Assembly (NCBI GenBank): GCA_045658165.1
Contig: JAZOUN010000032.1
Span: 1-8,586, forward strand
Origin: UBA1081 sp045658165
GTDB taxonomy: Bacteria > Bacillota > Clostridia > Oscillospirales > Acutalibacteraceae
DNA: 8,586 nt
Direction: 5' to 3'
Below, piece after piece: positions 1 to 6,088 of the stretch (positions within the stretch are counted from its first letter, which is position 1; every line of letters begins with the position of its first letter). A model generated the notes under the pieces. It saw only the letters and a program-made list of their open reading frames with translations, had not been told where the DNA came from and ran no database searches. The position numbers were made by a program, and so were the translations under genes.

Positions 1-312
1 AACGAAGATGTGATCGGCTTTGATTACCTCACACTTGAACCCACTTACAACATTCTTACATGCAACAACGATTCAATCACTGTTGAATCTTACGAAGTGG
101 GTGCAGACGAGTCTTTCAATTCATTCACTATCACAAAGACATCTGCTGACGGTGGTCACAAATACACAGAAAACGCACTTGTTTCAATGTTCAATAATTT
201 TGTAAGAAAAATCGGTTCAATCTATGCGATTTTCAATAACATCGGCAGATACAGCGACCTTAAAGAAGACGGTTTTGATGTAGACTTCTTTGATTGCCTT
301 TTCGGCAGATAA
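1..312 (+). CDS. C-terminal part of an unrecognised protein (5' end outside the window)
   Basis: The frame is open from the first base of the window and stops at TAA 310-312, so about 103 C-terminal residues are visible. The GTG at 10 has no ribosome-binding site that can be judged and is probably internal. The visible part reads like a beta-rich segment (FDYLTLEPTYNILTCNN, then SFNSFTITKTS) followed by a tail rich in Phe, Asp and Gly (FDVDFFDCLFGR). I do not recognise the family with confidence. A C-terminal piece of a secreted or surface enzyme is possible, but this is only an impression. The coding look is good: the frame stays open to the edge and the stop is followed within 10 bp by a strong terminator. 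The gene is convergent with the large - strand gene block, so it belongs to a different transcription unit. Confidence 0.75.
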   Translation, partial: NEDVIGFDYLTLEPTYNILTCNNDSITVESYEVGADESFNSFTITKTSADGGHKYTENALVSMFNNFVRKIGSIYAIFNNIGRYSDLKEDGFDVDFFDCLFGR

Positions 313-321
313 AAATAATTT

Positions 322-351
322 CAGGACACCTTACGGTGTCCTGTTTTTTTT
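322..351 (+). terminator. Rho-independent terminator of the leftmost + strand gene
   Basis: A perfect 9-bp stem (CAGGACACC 322-330 with GGTGTCCTG 335-343) closes a TTAC tetraloop. It is followed by an eight-T run at 344-351 and starts 9 bp after the TAA stop. The bases before the stem are A/T-rich (AAAAATAATTT), so it may also give weak termination in the - direction. Confidence 0.93.
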
Positions 352-391
352 AACAAATCAGAATTTGTCGGGATGATTTTAATTAAACAAT

Positions 392-461
392 CGTAGGGGC
401 TGCCATTGGCAGTCCGTATGGAAACACTTTCTGTAACGGACGCCCGATGGGCGCCCCTACG
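392..461. repeat. 70-bp nested palindromic intergenic element
   Basis: The outer arms CGTAGGGGC (392-400) and GCCCCTACG (453-461) are exact reverse complements. Pairing continues inward imperfectly to GTCCGTA (412-418) against TAACGGAC (434-441). Each arm also contains its own small palindrome: TGCCATTGGCA at 401-411 and GCCCGATGGGC at 442-452. The element can therefore fold as one long hairpin or as a cruciform-like structure with two side stems. It has no coding potential. From memory, 'CGTAGGGGC...GCCCCTACG' cassettes occur many times between genes in Ruminococcus/Oscillospira-type genomes, so this is probably one copy of a dispersed REP- or MITE-like family. That last point cannot be verified from one copy. 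Confidence 0.8.
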
Positions 462-503
462 TTGTAATTTTTAATTTAACGTCACTGACAAATTATTGTT
501 TAC

Positions 504-529
504 AAAAAAGGACGCCTTTTGGCGTCCTT
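504..529 (-). terminator. Rho-independent terminator of the GH3 gene and probably of the whole - strand unit
   Basis: A perfect 9-bp stem (AAGGACGCC 508-516 with GGCGTCCTT 521-529) has a four-base loop. Read on the - strand it runs directly into a T tract (504-509 as A on the + strand). It begins 5 bp after the GH3 stop codon. The + strand side has no good T run, so it serves the - strand. It is the only strong terminator seen between rlmD and the end of the GH3 gene. Confidence 0.93.
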
Positions 530-534
530 GAATT

Positions 535-2637
535 TTAGATTGTAACAGAAGTCTTAAGACACTTATTACCTGTAAGCTCTTCACTTCTTGCGTCGGGCTG
601 GCTGAAGCCTGCAAAAACAGTGAAGTTCTTTGCAAAGATATCTCTGTTGCCGTCTTCATCAACTGATGTGAATTCTCTCTTTTCAATTTTAAGAGTAACA
701 GTCTTTTCTTCACCTGCAGCAAGGCTTACCCTGCCGAATGCACAAAGGCTGTAATTTCTTACTGCAAATGCACTGTCTTCATCCTTGATGTAAATCTGAA
801 GAGCATCTTCTGTTTTTGTGTTACCGATATTTTTAACTTTGACAGTAACTTCTGCTCCGTCAAATCCGTTATTATCAATCACATTTACACTCATATCTGT
901 TGCAACACAGTTACCGTATGTAAGACCGTAACCGAAGGGATAAAGGGGAGAGCCTTCAAAATAACGGTATGTTCTGTTTTTCATTGAATAATCGTGAATG
1001 TCAGGAAGTTCATCAATTGAGTTGTAGAATGTTACGGGAAGCTTACCTGAGGGAGAAACTTCACCGAAGATGATTTCTGCTACATCTTTACCGCCTCTTG
1101 CACCGGGATACCAGCACTGAAGAATTGCAGCAGCCTTATCCTGTGCAGCACGAAGATCGATTGAGCTGCCTGCCATATTAAGAACGATAACAGGCTTGTC
1201 CTGTGCAAGGATATGATCCATAAGCATTCTCTGAGGCTTGGGAAGTTCAAGAGTAACCTTATCGCCGGGGCCAGCATCGCCTTCTTCACCTTCAAGAACT
1301 TCATCAAGACCGACAACAAGAAGAACAACATCACTGCGTTCGCATACAGCTGAACATTCTGCAAGAAGGTCGGGTTTGTCGTGCTTTGAAAGGAATTCAA
1401 CAGTATCCATCCACATGTGTGAACCCTCCGAATAGAGAACTCTTGCATCCTCACCCATATAGTCCTGAATTGCTTCAAGAACTGTGATATATCTTGATGA
1501 TGTACCGTGATAGTTACCGATAAGTGATGTTCTGTTGTTTGCATTGGGGCCGATGACACCGATTGTCTTTATATCGCTCTTTGTGAGAGGAAGAATACCG
1601 TCATTCTTGAGCATAACGATACTCTCTTTTGCAGCCTTGTGAGAAAGATTGATGTGATCCTTACATTCAACAACGTCATAAGGAATTTCATCAAGCTCTG
1701 ACTTATCAAAGAGACCGAGAAGGAATCTTGTTGTAAAAAGTCTTACACATGACTGTGTGATATATTTTTCATCAAGAATACCGTCATCATAAGCTTCCAT
1801 GATTCTTTCATATGTACAGCCGCAGTTAACATCGCAACCCTTTTCAAGAGCGAGTTTTACTGAGTATTTGGGTTCACTTGTGACTTTGTGATTTTCGTGG
1901 AAATCCTTGATTGCCCAACAGTCTGAAACATAGTGTCCCTTAAAACCCCACTTGCCACGGAGGTATTCATTCATAAGAACTTCATGAGCGCAACAGGGTT
2001 CGTCATTTGTTCTGTTGTAAGCACCCATGATAGCTTCAACATCAGCTTCCTTTACGCAAGCTTCGAATGCGGGAAGATAAGTTTCTTCCATATCTTTCTT
2101 TGATGCGATTGCATTGAAAGTATGTCTTTCGGGTTCGGGACCTGAATGGACAGCAAAATGCTTTGCACATGCTGCAGCCTTGAGATATTCACCGTCGCCC
2201 TGAATACCCTTTACGAAATTTACACCCATTCTTGATGTAAGATAAGGGTCTTCACCGTATGTCTCATGACCTCTGCCCCAGCGGGGATCACGGAATATAT
2301 TAACATTGGGTGACCAGAATGTGAGACCTTTATAAATGTCTCTGTCTCCTTTTGTGCTCTGCATATTGTATTTTGCTCTGCCTTCGGTTGAAATTACATC
2401 ACCGATTTCCTTGAGCATGGGTGCATCAAATGTTGCGGCAAGACCGATTGCCTGAGGGAACATTGTTGCAACACCGGCTCTTGCTACACCGTGAAGTGCT
2501 TCATTCCACCAGTTGTATTCGGGAACTCCGAGTCTTTCAATTGCAGGTGAATCGAAACGGAGCTGTGAAGCCTTTTCGGCTACTGTCATTTTGCTGACGA
2601 GCTCTTCAGCGCGTCTTTTTGCTTCTTCTCTTGTCAT
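535..2637 (-). CDS. Glycoside hydrolase family 3 beta-xylosidase/beta-glucosidase, cytoplasmic
   Basis: Retaining exo-glycosidase that should release single sugars, most likely xylose from xylo-oligosaccharides, though beta-glucosidase activity is possible. The 700-residue length fits the family. The N-terminal (beta/alpha)8 domain shows NWWNEALHG (42-50), typical of the xylosidase-like branch, KHFAVHSGPEPERH (159-172) and the nucleophile motif YVSDC with Asp239. The second domain (about 330-540) carries EGEEGD at 449-454, where E449 or E451 is the candidate acid/base. The C-terminal fibronectin-III-like domain follows YPFGYGLTYG (566-575). No signal peptide is seen, so it probably acts on imported oligosaccharides. 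An AAGGA ribosome-binding site lies 9 bp upstream of the ATG. It starts 35 bp after the flavoprotein gene and is the last gene before a strong terminator. In the stretch checked (about residues 153-200) most lysines are AAG, while rlmD and the dockerin gene mostly use AAA. Family assignment is secure; substrate is inferred. Confidence 0.95.
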   Translation of the reverse strand: MTREEAKRRAEELVSKMTVAEKASQLRFDSPAIERLGVPEYNWWNEALHGVARAGVATMFPQAIGLAATFDAPMLKEIGDVISTEGRAKYNMQSTKGDRDIYKGLTFWSPNVNIFRDPRWGRGHETYGEDPYLTSRMGVNFVKGIQGDGEYLKAAACAKHFAVHSGPEPERHTFNAIASKKDMEETYLPAFEACVKEADVEAIMGAYNRTNDEPCCAHEVLMNEYLRGKWGFKGHYVSDCWAIKDFHENHKVTSEPKYSVKLALEKGCDVNCGCTYERIMEAYDDGILDEKYITQSCVRLFTTRFLLGLFDKSELDEIPYDVVECKDHINLSHKAAKESIVMLKNDGILPLTKSDIKTIGVIGPNANNRTSLIGNYHGTSSRYITVLEAIQDYMGEDARVLYSEGSHMWMDTVEFLSKHDKPDLLAECSAVCERSDVVLLVVGLDEVLEGEEGDAGPGDKVTLELPKPQRMLMDHILAQDKPVIVLNMAGSSIDLRAAQDKAAAILQCWYPGARGGKDVAEIIFGEVSPSGKLPVTFYNSIDELPDIHDYSMKNRTYRYFEGSPLYPFGYGLTYGNCVATDMSVNVIDNNGFDGAEVTVKVKNIGNTKTEDALQIYIKDEDSAFAVRNYSLCAFGRVSLAAGEEKTVTLKIEKREFTSVDEDGNRDIFAKNFTVFAGFSQPDARSEELTGNKCLKTSVTI

Positions 2638-2672
2638 ATATATAAGTCCTTTCTCTATGACTGTTTTTTTGT

Positions 2673-3161
2673 TTATCTTTTTGGCATTGGTCTGTGTTTT
2701 GCTGTGTATTCGCTGACGTCGATTCTGATAACACTTACAACTTTTACGATTTTGTCGTCAAAAGTGAAGTCTTTATCTGTCTGTGTCTGCATAAGCACCA
2801 CAAGACCGTGCTGTTTTTCTTCTGTATCTTCAACAATTGTTGCTGTACCTTTGCCCATAATTGAAGAATATGTAATTCCGTAACGGCATGCAACATCACC
2901 CTCAAAGGGAGTTATGTCACAATCCATTTCAAAAAACACCTTGGGATTTTGTTTCATCAGGTCTATTTTTCTGCCCTGGGGTGCACCGTGAAGCCAGATT
3001 GTCAGCTTGTCGCCATCCATTTCATAGCCGTAATTCATCGGCACAACATAAGGTTCATCACCGTCCACAAGACCTAAATGCAGAACTTTTGCTTTATCGA
3101 GTATTTTTATAATTTCATCCATATCCGTGATTTGTCTTTCACGTCTTGTCATTCCGTTCAT
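2673..3161 (-). CDS. Pyridoxamine 5'-phosphate oxidase-like (split-barrel) flavoprotein, NimA-like group
   Basis: A 162-residue protein of the PNPOx-like split-barrel fold. Members bind FMN, or sometimes F420 or heme, and reduce or bind small molecules. The family signature is seen in LGLVDGDEPYVVPMNYGYE (29-47), then LHGAPQGRKIDLMKQNPKV (57-75), YSSIMGKG (88-95) and a basic end KHRPMPKR. The size matches the clostridial group related to NimA. That resemblance does not show nitroimidazole reduction or resistance; the substrate is unknown. The start is set at ATG 3161, with AGGTGGT (3169-3175) 7-8 bp upstream. A longer frame opens at GTG 3173, but that codon lies inside this ribosome-binding site and is unlikely to be used. 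The ATG is 5 bp after the DUF2804 stop, and the ribosome-binding site overlaps the end of that gene, which suggests translational coupling. Confidence 0.9.
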   Translation of the reverse strand: MNGMTRRERQITDMDEIIKILDKAKVLHLGLVDGDEPYVVPMNYGYEMDGDKLTIWLHGAPQGRKIDLMKQNPKVFFEMDCDITPFEGDVACRYGITYSSIMGKGTATIVEDTEEKQHGLVVLMQTQTDKDFTFDDKIVKVVSVIRIDVSEYTAKHRPMPKR

Positions 3162-3166
3162 GTTTA

Positions 3167-4261
3167 TTACCACCTGTTTTCAACATATTCGCAGAATGCG
3201 AACAGGTCTTTTATTTCAATCTTTGTACCGTCATTAAGTGTGACGTCCCCGTTCCAGATTCCGTAAATCTGGTGGCAATTCATTCTGCCTACCTTGAAAT
3301 CAACATCGCTGTGATTGTCAAAAGTCGGTTTCATCGTCATGTTGAATCTGCCATCTTCGGATATGATTTTCCACTCTTCCATAAAACGGTCTTTCGGGAA
3401 ATTTTCTACATCAACAGCGCCGAACTTATGCACTTTTCCGTCATAGAAGATACATGTTTCGGTGGCATTGCTCTCATTACCGATAGCCCATGTTATTTCG
3501 AAACCGAGAAGATGTTTTTCACCTTTTTCATCGGTATGATACATGCTGCCGCTGCCCCAGTACCAGACCATTTCGTGAACAGTGTTCACTCTGCCCCAGT
3601 CCATGGCACAGAAAGAGTTTTCTTTTGTAAAGCGGTATTCATATTCACCGAAACGGAAATAGCCTTCTGTGGGCATGCATGCCTGTTTTGTGGTCATGAA
3701 ATAACGTGTATTGTCTTCATCAAAGGGGAGTACTGTTGTTATGTTTTCCATACCGGGCAGGATATCCATCGAAACATCACACTCAACGGTTTTTCCCTTA
3801 TGAGGTTTTCTGAAATACAGTTTTCTTTCTGTTTCCATTGTGTTGAAATCGAAAGTTGCCTTTCCGATTCTGTCAGCAAAACGGTTGGGAACATCACCCT
3901 TGGCAGGGGGTACGTGTTTATTTCCTCCCGCAAAGTAAGAAACTGCGTCGGCAATGATTTTTCCTGTTTTAAGATCTGTGAGTTTGCAACCCACATAACC
4001 GCCTATATTGATATTTGCAAAGCTTATGAGAAGCTGCATTCTTCCGTCAGTTATGGTGTAAAAATCCCATTCCTTACGGCTGATAAGTCCTTTTCTGACT
4101 TTGTTTCTGTCATATTCAAAAACATTATGTCTTGCCCATCCTTTTGCATTGAGTGTGCCGTCAGAATTGAGCAGAGGGGTGGATATTGTATATTCTGTCT
4201 GTTTTGATTTGTCTTTCCATTCAGTGAACGGGATATATGTTCTTTTCAGTTCGTTACTCAT
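3167..4261 (-). CDS. DUF2804 family protein, function unknown
   Basis: A 364-residue protein that I assign to DUF2804 by its characteristic blocks: GWARHNVFEYDR (41-52), RKEWDFYTI (62-70), DWGR (221-224), WYWGSGS (233-239), GFEITWAIG (253-261) and IYGIWNGDV (332-340). Tryptophan and aromatic residues are abundant and the pattern is beta-rich, fitting the lipocalin-like or AttH-like beta-barrel fold I recall being proposed for such proteins. No signal peptide or membrane segment is visible, so it is probably cytoplasmic. Length is normal for the family and the reading frame is intact. The ATG sits 3 bp after the stop of the secreted dockerin protein, and its AGGCGG ribosome-binding site (4269-4274) lies inside that gene's last codons, so the two are probably coupled in translation. 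The biochemical role is not known to me and the neighbours do not settle it; lipid or hydrophobic ligand binding is a guess from fold only. Confidence 0.88.
   Translation of the reverse strand: MSNELKRTYIPFTEWKDKSKQTEYTISTPLLNSDGTLNAKGWARHNVFEYDRNKVRKGLISRKEWDFYTITDGRMQLLISFANINIGGYVGCKLTDLKTGKIIADAVSYFAGGNKHVPPAKGDVPNRFADRIGKATFDFNTMETERKLYFRKPHKGKTVECDVSMDILPGMENITTVLPFDEDNTRYFMTTKQACMPTEGYFRFGEYEYRFTKENSFCAMDWGRVNTVHEMVWYWGSGSMYHTDEKGEKHLLGFEITWAIGNESNATETCIFYDGKVHKFGAVDVENFPKDRFMEEWKIISEDGRFNMTMKPTFDNHSDVDFKVGRMNCHQIYGIWNGDVTLNDGTKIEIKDLFAFCEYVENRW
3169..3175 (-). promoter_or_regulatory. Ribosome-binding site that decides the start of the flavoprotein gene
   Basis: AGGTGGT on the - strand lies 7-8 bp before ATG 3161. 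It covers the GTG at 3173 that would open the longest frame, so that longer start should be rejected. The site overlaps the TAA stop of the preceding DUF2804 gene (3167-3169). Confidence 0.75.
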
Positions 4262-4264
4262 AAT

Positions 4265-6049
4265 TTAACCGCCTATGTATGTTTTTCTGGGCGGAGTTTT
4301 TCTGTAATCGGATACAACGGCATCATAATTTTTGCTGAAACCTTTTGATTTGGCAAAAACGATATCATATACACGATTATTGCCATCCATTATAACCCAT
4401 GCGTGTCCGCCTGTTGAAACACCGTCATCGCAGAAATATACATTCTTGCTTCCGCATTCAACTGCAAGGAATGCAAATGCTGCAGAAGTTGAACCGCAAC
4501 AGCCTTTTCCGTTATCAAAAATGTCATTTGCAAATTTCATTTCCCAGCCTGAGTATTTCATTGATGCGCCTACTTTACGATACTGTTTGTAAGGACAGCT
4601 CATAACCCATCTGAAGCATTTTTCTTTTTTCTGTGCAACGGTATCTGTTGTATTTGTTTCACGGAGCATGATATTTCTTGCTTTTATGAAAGTTTTTATT
4701 TTTTCGGTGTTATATGCAGATTTCTGAGCTTTTCCGTTTGCATCTACTTTTATTCCGTCTACTGTTGTGTTCTTTCTGAGTTTGCCGTTTGTTCTGTCAA
4801 AATGATAATATTCATTGTTTATCATTTGCCAGCCTTGCAGCATTACACCTTTTGAAAAGTAATATGTATCTGATGAAATTTTTGTAAGTCCGTTTGCAAT
4901 AATTCCGTTTGCGTAGTAAACTTTTTTGCCGTTAACGGTTTTGTAACCTGTGAAACTCACACCGTTTTCAAAAACATGGGTAACACCGCTGACAGTGTAT
5001 TTGCCGTTGGCAGGCTGACCGTTGACGTAGTAAAGATTTTTGCCGTTAACGGTTTTGTAACCTGTGAAGCTTACACCGTTTTCAAAAACATGGGTAACAC
5101 CGCTGACAGTGTATTTGCCGTTGGCAGGCTGACCGTTGACATAGTAAAGATTTTTGCCGTTAACGGTTTTGTAACCTGTGAAGCTCATACCGTTTTCAAA
5201 AACATGAATAACACCGCTGACAGTGTATTTGCCGTTGGCAGGCTGACCGTTGACATAGTAAAGATTCTTGCCGTTAACGGTTTTGTAACCTGTGAAGCTC
5301 ACACCGTTTTCAAAAACATGGGTAACACCGCTGACAGTGTATTTACCGTTGGCAGGCTGACCGTTGACATAGTAAAGATTTTTGCCGTTAACGGTTTTGT
5401 AACCTGTAAAACTTGCACCGTTTTCAAAATATATTTTTTTGCCGGAAACAGTATATTCGCCCGTTACTCCTTTTCCGTCATTATCGAAATAATAAAGAAC
5501 TGAATTGATTGTTTTTGCGCCTGTTACGGCAAATCCGTTTTCGCAATAATATGTGTTACCGTTTAATACTGTAAAACCGTTTTCAACAGCACCGTATGAT
5601 GCAAAAATAATTGTTTTATTGTCTGTTGTTCTGAATATTCCGGATACTGCAGAACCGTCTGCCTGGAAATAATATTTATCAAGATCTGCAGCGTATCTGA
5701 GAACAAGTCTTGCATCTATAGCGTTAAGAGTGCCGTCACCTGTAACATCAACACTTCCTATGTCGCCTGTATAAAATTCAAGTTCTGCACCGTGTCTTAA
5801 AATAAGTCTTGCATCTGAACTTGTTGTTTCATTATCACCGTTAAGGTCTACGGTCATTATTGCAGAAAAAAGATCTTTATGTGTATTGTCTTTAATAATG
5901 CTTATTTTTTCTGTCTCAGAGATGACGAATGCACATTCAGGGACATCCGGTTCCTGTTCTGCTGTAAAAGATTCAGGTTCTGCTGATGCAAAAACTGAAA
6001 AAATAAAAACAGAGATAATTGATAAAAATGCTGCCGTAAAAGTTTTCAT
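4265..6049 (-). CDS. Secreted dockerin / cell-wall-binding-like repeat / transglutaminase-like protein
   Basis: A 594-residue exported protein. Residues 1-23 are a signal peptide (Lys2, hydrophobic core, ASA before Glu24). Residues 68-125 form a type I dockerin with two calcium loops: D68-N70-D72-T76-D79 and D101-T103-D105-N109-D112, 33 residues apart and each followed by DARL-LR. Dockerins plug into cohesins on scaffoldins or the cell surface. Residues 140-440 are Gly/Tyr/Asn-rich repeats of the choline/glucan-binding type, including four almost identical 38-residue units (213-364). The C-terminal domain (about 450-580) is transglutaminase/protease-like: GKGCCGSTSAAFAFLA with C518 (less likely C517), GGHAWV with H549 and VYD with D562 give a plausible triad. 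It may cleave or cross-link peptides at the cell surface or in a protein complex; the reaction is inferred. GAGGTG lies 6 bp before the ATG, 39 bp after rlmD. The N-terminal dockerin position is unusual, since dockerins are most often C-terminal. Confidence 0.92.
   Translation of the reverse strand: MKTFTAAFLSIISVFIFSVFASAEPESFTAEQEPDVPECAFVISETEKISIIKDNTHKDLFSAIMTVDLNGDNETTSSDARLILRHGAELEFYTGDIGSVDVTGDGTLNAIDARLVLRYAADLDKYYFQADGSAVSGIFRTTDNKTIIFASYGAVENGFTVLNGNTYYCENGFAVTGAKTINSVLYYFDNDGKGVTGEYTVSGKKIYFENGASFTGYKTVNGKNLYYVNGQPANGKYTVSGVTHVFENGVSFTGYKTVNGKNLYYVNGQPANGKYTVSGVIHVFENGMSFTGYKTVNGKNLYYVNGQPANGKYTVSGVTHVFENGVSFTGYKTVNGKNLYYVNGQPANGKYTVSGVTHVFENGVSFTGYKTVNGKKVYYANGIIANGLTKISSDTYYFSKGVMLQGWQMINNEYYHFDRTNGKLRKNTTVDGIKVDANGKAQKSAYNTEKIKTFIKARNIMLRETNTTDTVAQKKEKCFRWVMSCPYKQYRKVGASMKYSGWEMKFANDIFDNGKGCCGSTSAAFAFLAVECGSKNVYFCDDGVSTGGHAWVIMDGNNRVYDIVFAKSKGFSKNYDAVVSDYRKTPPRKTYIGG
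4269..4274 (-). promoter_or_regulatory. Ribosome-binding site of the DUF2804 gene inside the upstream coding sequence
   Basis: AGGCGG on the - strand lies 7 bp before ATG 4261. It sits in the last sense codons (Ile-Gly-Gly) of the dockerin protein gene, whose stop is only 3 bp before the ATG. The geometry suggests that ribosomes finishing one gene start the next. Confidence 0.6.
4905..5429 (-). repeat. 114-bp in-frame tandem repeats within the dockerin/transglutaminase gene
   Basis: The string GTTAACGGTTTTGTAACC (+ strand) recurs at 4931, 5045, 5159, 5273 and 5387, exactly 114 bp apart. There are four full units and a fifth partial unit that stops matching at about 5429; weaker similarity extends left to about 4905. 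Each unit encodes 38 residues made of two unlike half-repeats, one built around GYKTVNGKNLYYVNGQPAN and one around GKYTVSGVTHVFENGVSFT. Units differ by only a few bases (for example ATGGGTAACAC against ATGAATAACAC in the third), including at silent positions. That implies recent duplication or gene conversion. Confidence 0.95.
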
Positions 6050-6088
6050 TGGTTACACCTCAAGTGTGTCAGATTTCTTAAAATGCTG

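Noticed and set aside
10..312. GTG at 10 as a real start for a 100-residue + strand protein
   Set aside because: The frame is open to the window edge, and the first visible residues look like the middle of a folded domain rather than an N-terminus.
2673..3161. Naming the flavoprotein as a nitroimidazole-resistance (nim) gene
   Set aside because: The similarity is to the broad PNPOx-like family. No sequence feature here demonstrates nitroimidazole reduction.
3146..4207. Long open frame of about 353 codons on the + strand opposite the DUF2804 gene
   Set aside because: It is an antisense shadow. The translation is rich in Cys, Phe, His and Ile with no recognisable domain, while the - strand frame matches a known family and fits the operon spacing.
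4905..5429. Regular direct repeats considered as a CRISPR array
   Set aside because: The units abut with no variable spacers, have a 114-bp period and are in-frame coding repeats.
4976..5503. Repetitive + strand open frame of 175 codons across the 114-bp repeats
   Set aside because: It is open only because the repeat unit length is a multiple of three. The - strand frame has a signal peptide, dockerin and enzyme domain that continue through the repeats.
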